64,000 bases of DNA from Guadua angustifolia (lineage: Eukaryota; Streptophyta; Magnoliopsida; Poales; Poaceae), in the NCBI GenBank assembly GCA_036346375.1, contig CM070515.1, positions 7,276,423 to 7,340,422 of the forward strand, written 5' to 3'. The translations under genes were made by a program, and so were the position numbers. Positions 13,901 through 25,506 of this stretch are shown one piece after another. How positions within the stretch are numbered: position 1 is the stretch's first letter; each line of letters starts with the position of its first letter. The notes under the pieces are model-generated. The model worked only from the letters and a program-made list of their open reading frames with translations, was not told the DNA's origin and did not search any database.

Positions 13901-14303
13901 GTCCATGTTCAGCCCGCTGATGCTCGTCGTCGTCGCCGTCGTCGGCTGGGCCATCCTCGAGGAGAAGATATACATCGGGAGGTACGCACAGCAGCCTGCC
14001 TGCGCGATCTTTCTGTAGCTGATATTCTCTGCGTTAAAATTTGGTTGTTTTTTTCTGTGCGATCGCTGCAGTGCTGTTGGCTCTGCACTCATCGTTGCCG
14101 GGCTGTACATGGTGCTGTGGGGCAAGGCGAGGGAGATGAGCGAGCCGGCCGATCTCGACAACGACGACGCCGCCGCCGCCGCGGAGACCATCACCATGGA
14201 CCTGGAATTGAACGGGAAGGACGCAAGAAACGGCGATGCCGCTACCTTGCCGGTGGTCTGCACCACTCCCAAGCACGAAACGGCCCGAATCGGCAGCCAC
14301 TGA
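10938..14303 (+). CDS. WAT1-related / nodulin MtN21-type EamA-domain transporter
   Basis: Exons are 10938-11113, 12062-12124, 13121-13490, 13564-13722, 13830-13981 and 14072-14303. All have GT-AG borders and consistent phases, giving 383 residues. The family consists of ten-helix drug/metabolite carriers; characterised members move auxin or amino acids across plasma or vacuolar membranes. The N-terminus (VAMVLVQLGFAGMNVVSKLA) and AYRNLVATAFLAPFAF are family hallmarks. ATLNQVLYFVGLKTTTPTVA opens exon 3, and the second EamA repeat holds SGIAFALMSWCIEVRGPLYV and AILEEKIYIGSA. The 63-bp exon 2 is too short to stand out as an open frame; I placed it by phase and by QIFFTSIFG, which joins to ATLNQ. 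The polar, Asp/Ala-rich tail (from about residue 325) is cytosolic in this family. The substrate is unknown. Confidence 0.9.
12498..12596. repeat. Three-copy minisatellite in intron 2 of the WAT1-type gene
   Basis: The motif GTTTCATGACAACTGAATAC with the following CCAGTGCACACTT is repeated three times in tandem. Unit lengths are about 32-36 bp; the middle copy has a 4-bp TGAT insertion and a T-to-C change. Confidence 0.85.
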
Positions 14304-15430
14304 TGCTGACGCGCGTACAAACTCTACAGGGGCATGGATTATGCTACAACGTCAACGTCATGGCCAATTGCAATTGCATGCGTGGGATATTAAGAAAGCG
14401 GAAGAAAAAAAAAGAGGAAGAAGAAGAGGAAGAGGAGGAGGAGGGGAAGAAGAAGAGTGGTAGGCCGTAGGCATGATCAATTAAGAAATGGAATGGATAT
14501 TTGAGTCGTGCTACTCTGCCTTTTGTGATCTGCTGGTATGGTTCGTGTTTGCTCCACTCTATTCATAAATTTACCTACCATGACGAGATAGAAAAAACGG
14601 CGGGGAAAATTCCCCATGGATTGTGTTCTGAACATCGAAGTGCCGTAGAAATAAACGAAACCAAAGCTTAACAGGGCACATGAATCAAGTGTAACATCAG
14701 CATATACATAGCCAGATTGGGTTACGTGAGGCTAGACTAAGGTTAGTTCAGAGGCAAGCAAGTCTAGACCCAAATCTCAAGCCGAGTAAAACCTTATTAG
14801 ACCAATATATAAATTTATTAATTTTTTTAACATATTTTATATGTATTTTTTATTTTATTTCAAGCCACGGGCCATGGACCGGTGGCCCGAGGCCTGTCTC
14901 TGGCCCTGGGTTAGTTACTTGGGTATTCTAAATATACGAAGAACCAGGCCAGCCCAATCCATTCGGCTAGACTGCTAGAGCACAGAGCATTTGAGGCAAG
15001 AATCGAGTTGGTCGTGGCCCAGTCTGGCATAATTTCTGCAGTCAATGACTCCGTGTGCCTGCTATTCTACATGCATGTTGGGTAACGATGCAACATAGAA
15101 TACGAATTAATTTACGATCGAGGATGCTAAGCAGCACCACTTTAGACCGTTCCAACACAAGCCGGCTGGACCTGCACCAACGATATTATACTAGCTAGAG
15201 CTACTCCATGTAAAAGTAAAGCCATACGCTCAAATCAATCAAGATACAAATATCACTAACAAGTAGTATCATGTGTCTAATTTTTGAGAAAATTTCTTAT
15301 TTGCAGTGTAAATTTACCACCTTTCTCTGCTATGTGACTCAAAATTTGCTCTTTCCTTGAGAACCACCGGGGAACTTCGCAATATGCTGTTTCTCAACGC
15401 TTCCGTTACTTGCTCGTGAGCTTGCAGTTA
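14304..15430. other. 3' flank of the WAT1-type gene and spacer
   Basis: It contains a purine tract of GAA/GAG repeats at 14398-14458 in the presumed 3' UTR, then AT-rich spacer. A GGCCCGAGGCCTGTCTCTGGCCC segment near 14884 looks like repeat debris. No gene is seen. Confidence 0.45.
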
Positions 15431-15901
15431 ACTCACATGGGAAAAGACATGTCTTCGCCCCTTCTTGTACGAGATGAAGAGGGGGACTTCTTCCTCGTGC
15501 TGGAACAGAAAAGGGTGACAGATGATGGTGGAGAGGCTTGGGGTTGAGAAAAACGGATTGTAAATGGCATGGCGAACACGTTGGTGGCGGCGTTCTGCGG
15601 CGATACTCACCGAAGCTAAGCCGGCAGCGAGTTGAGCGGCGGTGACCGTTCGGGTGGACGTGGCGACGGAGGCACGGTGGAAGGGAACCCGAACCGATCC
15701 TGGCGCAGCGTAGGCGGCGTTGAGTTGAATCTCATTCGAGAAGCAATCGGGCAGAGAAGGTCTGTCGACGACGAATGGCCGCGGCGGAGGTCGACGGAGA
15801 CGGGAAGGAAAAGGGCTCGTTCGGCATGCTTTAAGCACCGTAGGCCGATTAACACAGGGGATTGAAGGAGAAGGTCGTGGAACACGTTTTGACGCGAGTG
15901 G

Positions 15902-16306
15902 ATGCAGGAGAGACTCAACCGAGAGGGAGATCGACGGCGTGGGTGGCGGTGGAGCTTCGGGCCAACTATGCTGCGGATGCAGGCTGATATGGACGTCCCC
16001 ATTTCCTTGGACTTCAACCCAGACATACTGTCGGGCTTCCGGGAGGCTCTTGCGGACACTTCGCCGTCGCAGCCGACAGTTTAGTCATTCACGGAGGAGG
16101 AACCGGCGCAGCAGGACACGAAACCCTGTGACACGCCAGTTTTGCCGCCCAGCAGCGACATGCCGGAGCTTTCCGGCGTTGTCCGTGCCCGCGTCAACGC
16201 GTTCCAAGAAAAGATGGAGCGGACGACGAGCAAGGAGCTCATGACGCGAAGGTGGCACCGCTGTGGCCGCCCACAGCAACTATCGCCTCCTAGGCCGGGA
16301 AAAGAG
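15902..16306 (+). pseudogene. Unidentified coding remnant interrupted by one stop
   Basis: A GC-rich frame reads MLRMQADMDVPISLDFNP and DILSGFREALADTSPSQPTV, meets TAG at 16082-16084, then continues in the same frame with SFTEEEPAQQDTKPCDTP and VVRARVNAFQEKMERTTSKE up to about 16306. The protein-like composition on both sides of the stop suggests a decayed gene or transposon ORF. I do not recognise the family. The surrounding GC-rich block 15430-15900 may be part of the same unit. Confidence 0.4.
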
Positions 16307-16499
16307 TAAGAAGAAGAAGAAGCTTACATGTGGGCCAATATAGTGGGGTAAGGCTGGCATTTTTCCAAAAACCTGACAGCTTCTTGGGGTTTAATTTTTA
16401 CAGTGAGTTCAATTAACGGACCTAATATTAGATGGCAACAGAATCTCATTCGATGGCATGGCACCCAAGAAAAAAAAAAGTAAATTTTGAGTGGTAGAT

Positions 16500-16910
16500 G
16501 GGTTCACAAAACCGAATTCGAAAAAACCGTTCGAAATTTGAAAATCGAAAATATCGAGTTGAAAATTGCTCAAAAATCGTTAGAAATCGAAGGATTAAGA
16601 ATTCAAAATTTTTGAAAAAAATTTAAAAAAAATCGATGGTTTTCACCGAAAACCAGTCGTTTTTTACCGAAAATCAACCGACCAATTAGTGGGTACTGAC
16701 TATTGCGGTGTTGCCACACGATTTGGATCTAAAACCGGTCGATTTGATCGAAAACGGGTCGATTTTTTGAATTTTTCATTTTTTTCAATTGGATCGGTTT
16801 ATCGACCAGTTTTGGAGATCGAACTGGCTCGGTACACTAAAAAACCGTGGTTTTCGAGTAATTTTCGTCGGTTTTATAAATCCAGGTGGTGGATCAAAGA
16901 AAGCGATAAA
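16500..16910. repeat. Low-complexity AT-rich block built of TCGAAAATCGAAAA-like words
   Basis: Dense recurrence of GAAATTTGAAAATCGAAAAT, AAACCGGTCGATTTGATCG and similar words gives a quasi-repetitive block without coding capacity. A block of similar character lies at 37370-37780. It is probably dispersed repeat DNA of unknown class. Confidence 0.5.
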
Positions 16911-17545
16911 TTTGTATGATGAATAAGGAATTTGCTGATAATTTTTGCTCATAGCCACACCTTGACACTTAGCCAGCCAATGAAGTGCTACGTGGTGTAG
17001 AGTGCCCTGTATGTAAGAGCTCAAGTCGTACATGCTTGGCTAGCTCCTATGAGCATAGCATCCTCGGAGATCTACCTGTAGTTCGCTAGGTCACCGCCAT
17101 CGACCGTACGTACTATAATTTACTAATTAGAAAGAGTTTGTGTGTTACGTTGCGCCGTGTGAAATTTAGTCTGATGATTATTTCTGAAAAACTAGGTGTG
17201 AGGACGTAAACATGAAATCGTTTTTTCCGGAATTTTCCAAAAAATACGCTAGCTAAGAGCCATCGGCGAATTTAAGACACCATGGGTCATCTTTCTGTGG
17301 TACGGAACCGCTAGGAGTTGTCGTCGAATCTGCGAAAACGTGTGTTTTTTATGTGATTAATGTTTTCTCAGGTTTTTTTCTAAAAAAATGGTGGATTTTT
17401 TCGCATAATTTCAGTTTTTTTAAAAAAAATGAGCTGTTAGAAGCCGTCGTTAAATTTGTGGATTGCTATGAGCCGTTAGTGAATCAGTGGTTTAAAAAAA
17501 CGCAGAGCGATATAAACGTAATTTAGTTTTTTCAATAAATTCAGT

Positions 17546-18050
17546 TAAAAAACTTTCTTTGGGACCAAAACATAAATTTGTTTTTTCTAGGGTCTATTCC
17601 GTTAAAAACCGACATAAGGACTTGAACATAAATCGTGTAGGGACCTAAACATAATTTTGATTTTTTCGGGTCTATTTTATTTAAAAAACCAACAGAAGGA
17701 TCCAAATGCAATTTCTAATTTTTCGGAGAGCCTTTTTCGTGAGGGTGATGTGGCTTGCCTCTTTAGTCAGCATTCTCTTCCGCCATAATATAAGTAATAA
17801 TTAAAAAACCTTCTTTGGGACCAAAACGTAATTTTGTTTTTTATGCTCTATTCCGTTAAAAATCGATGTGAGAACCTAAACGTAAATCGTGTAGGGAGCT
17901 AAACGTAATTTTGATTTTTTTGGATCTATTTTATTAAAAACCGATGGAAGGACGTGAATGTAATTTCTAATTTTCTAGAGAGCCTTTTCACGAGGATGGT
18001 GTAGCTTGCCTCTTTAGTCAACATTCTCTCCAGCTATAATATAAGTAATA
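17546..18050. repeat. Tandem duplication, two copies of about 256 bp
   Basis: The segment beginning TTCTTTGGGACCAAAAC recurs at an offset of 256 bp (17555 and 17811). Both copies run through TCTATTCCGTTAAAAA, GAGAGCCTTTT and TTGCCTCTTTAGTCA and end at CATAATATAAGTAATAA or CTATAATATAAGTAATAA. Identity is high but not complete. The second copy abuts the Helitron end at 18051. Confidence 0.85.
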
Positions 18051-19245
18051 ATAGTTATGTGTCCATGCGTTGCAACGGAAACTCAATTTGCAATAAAAAA
18101 ATTTATTTGCAAAGAGCACTAACCTTATCTGAATAATAATGTTCACTCTGAATATGCAATGGTTAGATGTTTAAATCAATTCATTGAAGCATACAAATTC
18201 CAAGCACCTGTTTACAAACTCGAGCCTAAAATTATCTTTAATTTTATAAAATTAAATAATAACATCACAGCACTTGGGATTATAAATTTGTAACGCTATA
18301 ATTCGAAATCGATCAATCGACCGAGAGAGGTATCACCTGCTGCCCTATGGACAGAAAGGCGTTTAAGAGGTAGGCGTCATCCGTATGTGGTTGCCACCAT
18401 CAGCGGCATGCGTGGCTCGTACGCTTTGATCTGGCCATACCATAGCCTCACCCCATGAAGCCTATCTCGCTGCCCATCATCGGCGACCTACCTCTACGCA
18501 GCATCGACGAAATCAAGAAGGTCGTCTATTACCTCCGCTCAATGGATAACCTCAACACATCTGTAAGAGAGGTAAGAAGCGTTGAGGTTATATAGATTTA
18601 GCAACCGAGAATATATCTATGGAATCTAGATTAAGAAATCGTCGAATAAGGAAGGCAACAGAAGAGAAAGAAACGAGAAGAGACTCAACTCCATGAATCG
18701 AAACTCTACTTCTTTCGGAAGGAAATCAATCAATCTAATCTGAAAAGCACCGGGAGCAATCGCCGCCGATTCGAATGCTAGATCAATGGGAGAAAGGAAA
18801 GCAATAAATGAATCATGCATATTCATTTACCTTCTGCGACGGGATAATCCAATCCAATCTATCATGGTGGCCATTGCCCGCTTCCCACTCAGCCACGCAG
18901 GTGTGCATACTTGTCGAGGTGAGGGTGGAGAACGGACGTACGGTATATGAAAAAAAGAAAAGATGATCTTATCTACACATGTAAATAAATATTTAATGGA
19001 AATGATGCATATGGTAACTCAAAGGCACATGGTACCTCAGAAACTGTATGCGTGCAGTATATGAAAAAAGAATCGGCCGTACAGTATTTAAAAATAGAAT
19101 CTGATTGAGATAAGAGTCTGATACATCGCAGATCATGCATACATGTATATCCAATAGAATTAAAACTTTTTCTATTTCGTAGGTATGCTAAGAGATAAAG
19201 AAGAATGGATTACCACCACTAATTTGTAATTAGAAGTAGCAGAGA
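18051..19245 (-). mobile_element. Decayed non-autonomous Helitron (copy 1, family shared with 44880-46300)
   Basis: Read on the minus strand it begins TCTCTGCTACTTCTAATTAC after an A and ends with CCGTTGCAACGCATGGACAC followed by ATAACTAT. These align end to end with the better-preserved copy at 44880-46300, whose terminus is CTAG. Here CTAG has decayed to CTAT. The interior matches copy 2, including a degraded version of the CCCH/ankyrin gene piece at about 18300-18560. No Rep/helicase is encoded. Confidence 0.7.
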
Positions 19246-19718
19246 TACATTAGCAAACCGTGTCGATTGGATTCGTATGCCGCTATTGCTGGATAGGTGA
19301 ACTGGGTATGCGAGAGACCTCGTACGCGTAGGAAAAAGGCATTGCAGGCCCGTGACTCCGTGAGACTTCACGTCCATCAGCATTCAATTTTGCTTCTTTC
19401 TTCCCTCCAAGTCTTCAAGCAAATCTAACCTAAGCTCCTTGCAAAAGGCACAACGATTTTGCTGTTATCAGAGCGATAGCCATCTCCCATCTTCTGCTAA
19501 AGGTAGCTAGTAGCTGAAATTGTACACGCGCGTCGCGCTAGCTCGACATTTGGTCACGTAGACAAAAAATAGAAATAACTAGATTACTCTTAATTATTAT
19601 TATTAATTACTATTTTTGATGTATAAAGATAGAGAATATAAAGTAAAAGTAGACATTTATTAGGGTTATATATAGAACATTACACTAATTTTATATTAAA
19701 ATATAAAATACATCCTAT
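19246..19718. other. Spacer between Helitron copy 1 and the CACTA pair
   Basis: No gene is seen. It ends in TAT (19716-19718), the left target duplication of the outer CACTA element. Confidence 0.5.
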
Positions 19719-20553
19719 CACTACACCATGACACATTTTCATCAACAAGTGTATCTCAAATAAAAACCACATATTACGACTTATTATCTGTCGGCAAAAG
19801 TTATGCCGACGTAAAATAACTGTCATTAGAAGTCTGTCGGCAAAAACATTTGTCGACAGATATATTTTTACCGATGATGATCTCGACATTGTTATAAGAC
19901 TTTTGTCGACGAGATATACTTTTTCCGATGCATGATTTTTGCCGACAGATAGTCTGAGGGTAAACCGCATAAACATTATTGTATAGAATATTATAGATCT
20001 AACTAATAATTAATTCATATGTACACCACATTACAGTAGAAAATGATTAAATTAATGCATCCGTTCAACATGATTCAACTTCATTCAACTAGAACACACA
20101 AATTTTGTCCAATAAGTAATACATCCATTCAACACAGTTCAAATTCATTCAAATAGAGTAATATACAAATTTGTCCAAAAGTGTCATGGTTCGTACAATT
20201 AACCATCTATCATTTACAAAAGAGAACCCTACAGGATCTTCAAAGCTAGGGTCAACTATCTTCCACCCACATGAGGTGTTCAGTATACAAAATGATCACT
20301 TTGTATTCATACGACTAGCTAGTAGTTTTGAACAAAAGCATCTATATAGATTGGCATGATGGGAACACTAACTTTCTATGTCCTTCCATGTTTCCAACTC
20401 TGCCTGCAAAGAAAACACTTCCAAATTTAGTGCAAGCACATGAACCATTTGTAGATCAAGAATAATTTTTAGATCTTTAATATGTAGATGTGATGCTTCA
20501 ATATAAACCATCAGGAAGAACAAAAGAAGAAGAATCAATTCATGTGAACCCTG

Positions 20554-20705
20554 AAAAACTGATGTTTGTGCATGTGAACCCTGAAGCAGATGCTTTTGGT
20601 GAAACAATGAGCACTCTCAAGTTTGCTGAGCGTGTAGCCACAATAGAACTTGGTGCAGCTCGTGCTAATAAGGAAGCTGGGCAGGTCAAAGACCTGAAGG
20701 AAGAG
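20554..20705 (+). pseudogene. Captured kinesin-14-type motor exon fragment
   Basis: The frame reads KLMFVHVNPEADAFGETMST and LKFAERVATIELGAARANKE, then ends at a donor site (GAG|GTATGA). This is the end of a kinesin motor core, where LKFAERVATVELGAA is highly conserved in the plant kinesin-14 group. No other motor motif (P-loop, switch I) is present, so it is a fragment. It lies in the left arm of the outer CACTA element, 77 bp before the inner element. Intron borders show it came from genomic DNA, not cDNA. Confidence 0.8.
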
Positions 20706-21000
20706 GTATGATTCTGACATTGTGTTGTTGAAACGTAGCAGGCAATGGAACTTTGTTTTCACAACTCATGGTATGTAACACACACTACACCATGACACAA
20801 TTTCAACAACAGTCTATCTGTCGGCAAAAGCCATATATTGCGACGTATTATCTGTCGGCAAAAGTTTTTCCGATAGAAAAACACTGTCGGGAGAAGTCCT
20901 GTCGGCAAAAATATTTACCGACAGATATATTTTTACCGACAGACGATCTGACGTTATTATAGTACATTTACCGACAGATATATCTTTTCCGACAGACATA

Positions 21001-21174
21001 CTTTTGCCGACAGATCGTCTGAGGATATACTTTTGCCGACAGATCATCTGAAGGTATACTTTTACCGACAGATCGTCTGAGGATATACTTTTGCCGACAG
21101 ATCGTCTGAGGATATACTTTTGCCGACAGATCATCTGAAGGTATACTTTTGCCGACAGATTGTCTGAGGCTAAG
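21001..21174. repeat. Six tandem 29-bp subterminal repeats of the inner CACTA
   Basis: Units start at 21001, 21030, 21059, 21088, 21117 and 21146, each beginning CTTTTGCCGACAGAT (one has CTTTTACCGACAGAT) and continuing with CGTCTGAGGATATA or CATCTGAAGGTATA. The perfect 29-bp phase and the CCGACAGA core match a transposase-binding array. Confidence 0.93.
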
Positions 21175-21520
21175 CCAAATTGGTGTGAATTCCATGCATT
21201 TCTTAGATAGAAAACAATGATAAAACATTATTGTGCAGAATATTATAAATCCAACTGATAATGAATTCATATTTTCACCACATCACAGTAGAAATAACTG
21301 AATTAATGCATCCATTCAACACAACAACTGCCATCAAAATACATCCATTCAATTCGTAATCTAATTCATTCAACTAGAATATACAAATTTGTCCAAAAGC
21401 CCAAAGTTCTTACATTTAACAATCAATCCTTTACAAAATTCAACCTGTTGCATCTTGAAATCTAGAGTCAACTTGTCTTCCACCCACATGAGGTGTCAAG
21501 TACATACAAAATGATCACTT

Positions 21521-21523
<3 letters not shown>

Positions 21524-21566
<43 letters not shown>
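21524..21566. repeat. (TA)n microsatellite inside the inner CACTA
   Basis: An uninterrupted TA dinucleotide run of about 43 bp in the left arm of the inner element; the corresponding place in the outer copy (near 20315) lacks it. Confidence 0.9.
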
Positions 21567-21569
<3 letters not shown>

Positions 21570-23013
21570 GTTTTGAACAAAAGCATCTGTATATAATGGT
21601 AACACTAACTTCCTAGGTCCTTGCGATTACTGCAAAAAAAAACACTTGAAATTAGTTCATATGATTTTGTTTTTGGACAACAACATTTAATACTTGAACA
21701 ACAATCAACAATTTAATTCGCTAGCACCTCTGGTTCATATTTGACCTGTTAAGTGATTATACCTCAAAAATATTAGAGTACAAGTGCTTAGTTACCACAA
21801 GTAACAAAGGTGTAAATTGAATAAGCATGCACTACTATGCTTAGTAGCCAACCCACACTCGAGCCTTCTCGTGAAAGCCAGACGTCCCAAGCCATTTAAG
21901 CCACCTTCGGACACCTCCCATACCGAGCCAACCTCCAAGAAAGAGTGAATGCATTCTTACTCACTTGTCTCAAGCTTTCCGGCGTACTCACAAACTCACC
22001 CATCATCCATACACAACCAAAGAGCAAGTATTCGGTGATCAAGCAAAGAGCCATGAGGCACAAGGTAACCGAGAAGGTCACCAGAGGCAAGCACCCGAGG
22101 AGGTAGAAGCTCAAAGATCGAGGTAAATGTGCAATGAAATTGAGTTATGTATGGTGACTAAGTTACTTCCTAGATAAACTACAAAGAATGAAATTGAGTT
22201 ATGTATGGCGACTAAGTTACTTGGCGGGCGCAAGGAAGATAACGATACCATTTTCAAGTGTTTTAGTCTGTCTCTTCATCAATTACAACCATTAGTCGGG
22301 ATATTGCGAAGTCAAGAATAGCATCGACTATTAACACGGTTACTAGCTAGGATATTTGAACACAAGTTTATTGGTTCGAACCGTGAGAACAAAGCATTCA
22401 CAGAAAGGAGACGGTGAAATATTACTAACTGGAAATATGACTAGCAACATATGACTAACTTGAACTGTCAAAGAACAACAGAGAGATCTTACCACCGAAC
22501 TCAAAGCGAAACATTATAAGACTAATGGACGCACAAACTTCCCATGTAACTGCTGAGTGGAATGCTTCATCAAAATGTATTTTCTGACTAAGACGAGACT
22601 AATTAACATTTATTACCGAGATGCGGCTGAGAGTCGTTGTAGCAGCACAAAATGACTGGATTAAAAGAGGCCGACTGAAGACCGAAATCATGAATATATG
22701 AACATTTGCAAAAACTAAGAACTACAGAGCCAAAGCGAAAGCATTCACAAATCCAGACCATCGCCATTACCATGTAACTGAAACTCCAGACCATTCCTCA
22801 CTGGAAGAACAGATGTAGCACTGACAGATTTACCACTGCACTTTGTTGGAATAATTTTAAGCCATCTAACCATTTGTCTATATTGCACTTGTGAACTATG
22901 AAAAAAGTGCAAATAACCCTTCTATATTCATACTCAAAACTTCAATAATGTAAAGCTGAAGAAAAAGTGATGGATTTGCACAAGAAGAAAATGTAAAGTT
23001 TTGAGTAAAGTAC

Positions 23014-23137
23014 CTGTAGTCTGAGATGCCGCTTGTTTTTTGCTCCAGGGCATAGACATCAAGATGTGATGCTCTGTCGGCTGAACTTGCAATCATCCAT
23101 GCATTCTGAACTAACTTGGGGATTATGCCTATTTTCA
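23014..23137 (-). pseudogene. Exon-like captured fragment, family not recognised
   Basis: On the minus strand a frame reads IIPKLVQNAWMIASSADRAS and HLDVYALEQKTSGISDYR and stops at a clean donor (CTACAG|GTACTT) at 23014. The composition is that of a conserved protein exon. It sits inside the inner CACTA without the rest of a gene. The acceptor side is not clear. No function is assigned. Confidence 0.45.
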
Positions 23138-23266
23138 CGGTGCATGCAAACAGTATCTATTTGTGGGATGTTATTATAGTTTTTGCTATGATTTCTGAGG
23201 CCGATGCATTTATACTACAGTCTCAAGCTTGTTTGAATGATAAAGGATGATATGCCTGTATTTGTA

Positions 23267-23357
23267 GGTTACTGGACATTTGTGAAGGCATTTATGCAGC
23301 ACGGGCAGAGGGTGAATTAGAAGTGGAAGAAGTTCTATATTGGACATTGGTAAATAT
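23267..23357 (+). pseudogene. Exon-like fragment, family not recognised
   Basis: Between an acceptor (TTTGTAG) and a donor (ATTG|GTAAAT) a frame reads LLDICEGIYAARAEGELEVE and EVLYWTL. It is acidic and uninterrupted, consistent with a captured exon in the inner CACTA, but too short to identify. Confidence 0.35.
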
Positions 23358-25380
23358 CGAAGATCAAGCCTACATCTTTGACTAAATCTTCTGCACCTAA
23401 CATAGAGAAGGATGTGGTGAGTGCTATCATTTTACCATTTTAATAAGGAAAAATTCTTTAAACACCACTGATATTTCAAGCAATGCCACTTCTATCCCTT
23501 TTTTGTCACTTCCTTCCGTACCACTGAAGATCTATTGATCTAAGACCATGTCTATATATACTACTTTAGGTATTTGAAAACTACAAAAATTTGAAACCTG
23601 AAAACTGCAAATGGGGGGATTTAAAATCTGAATCTTCAAATGTAACGATTCTGATTTTATATTTCCAGGTTTTGTACATCTCAAATTCAATGCACATAGT
23701 CAATAAACAGCCAGCCTCAATGCACATAGATATGATGCAAATGTCTGTCATTCAATAAACAGGACCTCTTCGATTTCATGGTGAAGTTTAGAGTTGTTTT
23801 AAAAAGTCGAGTAAACTTGTATTAGAAGGGAAAGCACCTCATGATCCACACACTTCTTCCAAGGAAAATAAGAGTATGTCAATCTTCTTGAACTCTTGAT
23901 TCATGGAAATGGGTCATACATTTCCTCAGCAACTTTGTATGGCACATTAATGGAAATTCATCACTAATGTATAATAGTGCGGGAAAAAATCTAAACTTTA
24001 GATCATGGAACAGAACTACTCAAGACAAGTAGCACAAAACATTCAAGTGATACAGTGTGGGTTGTTCTCATATAACCTACATAGCCTTAGCTTAAGCAAA
24101 AAGATGGATAGCAATTACTCATTATGCAAGCAGCACTTTCCATTTACTCATTATGCAAGCAGCACTACTGAAGCTTTTATCAGGCAAATGTAAATCAGCA
24201 TAGAGCACATCGAGAAGTAAAGAGTATTGCAAACATAAACACACAACTCAGAAGGACACATCGAGAGAAGAACACCTAATCACCCTTGCTAATTTATTGG
24301 CTCGATATGATGAGCTAGCTCGTGCGGCTTCTAGTAGTGTTGATCACGGACATTAAGAGATTGTAGCATCTTTTTGTTTCTTGCAATGTTTGCATTCCTC
24401 TCTAGCTCATACTCATTGAGCTTTTCATCTTTATCCTTTCCTTGTGCGCTTTCCATTTTTTCTCCTGAAACATGACAGAAAGAGTTAGCAATCGTTACTT
24501 AATTGACAGTCATGCAACAGATCTTGGGAGGCTTACTTTTTTTGTGTGCCCCTTCTACATAGACCTTTGTGTGCCTACATATGCAGCATATATGCAACAT
24601 GTTAGTTTAAATGTTGACTCTCGCTAACACCGATAACTATATACAAGAATTGTGTTGTACCTAGGCTCATCCATCCACATTATCCATTAAAGGACTTTTA
24701 CTAGCTATGTCAACAAGCTATCTAATTTCATGTACAAGTTATGAGTGTAGACATATACAGCTGCAAAGAATCAACCAAATAATATCAAAATGAAACAACA
24801 CTATTGAATTGTGTCACCTAGTAGAACACATCCATAATTTCCTTTCATGCCCAACTCAGAAATATATGAAATCAGGTATATATAAGATGGTAAAAATAAT
24901 TAAGAAAGGACAAGAACGAAAGAGAGTACCTTACAATTTAGACACTATCTGGCAAATACGAAGGAGATAGCCAGCAAATACCCAATCCATAAGAGATTAA
25001 ACAAAATCCATATTGCTCCTATGCTCAACTAGGTACTAGACTACCAAGAACAAAGGTACTGTTAGGAACCACAATAGTAAACCTAAGGCATCAAATTAAC
25101 CTCTCATGATATCAAAAACAGCTTGCATGAAAGGTCATGTCACTCTTCTCAGCCTTGGGGAAGATATGCTCCTTAAAACAGCCTTAAAGAATGTGATAAA
25201 ACAATTAACTAAACATATGCTCCTTAAAACAGAAAAGGTGACATACAAGTCGTAGTCAGATTATGATACTGCATGACTAAACATGTATTCCCTCTCTTGG
25301 CATTTAATTTACTTGTCAAATTAAAGCATGATCGATTACTGACATGTAATTTATCTTGTACATGGCATTACAAAACTCAC

Positions 25381-25506
25381 CGAACGCAGTCTGAGATAAT
25401 GATTTGGCCAAGTTTTGGAGCCCTCTTATATTATTGATCCTATCCTTCAGAATGGAATTGTATCCCGGGTGGCTGGGGTGAATGTGCACAAGAGCATTTC
25501 CAAAAG
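25381..25506 (-). pseudogene. Exon-like captured fragment, 126 bp, family not recognised
   Basis: It is bounded on the minus strand by an acceptor (TATGCTAG) and a donor (TTCG|GTGAGT). The frame reads FGNALVHIHPSHPGYNSILK and DRINNIRGLQNLAKSLSQTA. The length is a multiple of three. With the GC-rich block at 26560-26870 and the piece at 23014-23137 it may derive from one donor gene on the minus strand. Confidence 0.45.

Noticed and set aside
21001..21174. CRISPR-like array
   Set aside because: Repeats are contiguous 29-bp units without spacers, in a eukaryotic transposon end.
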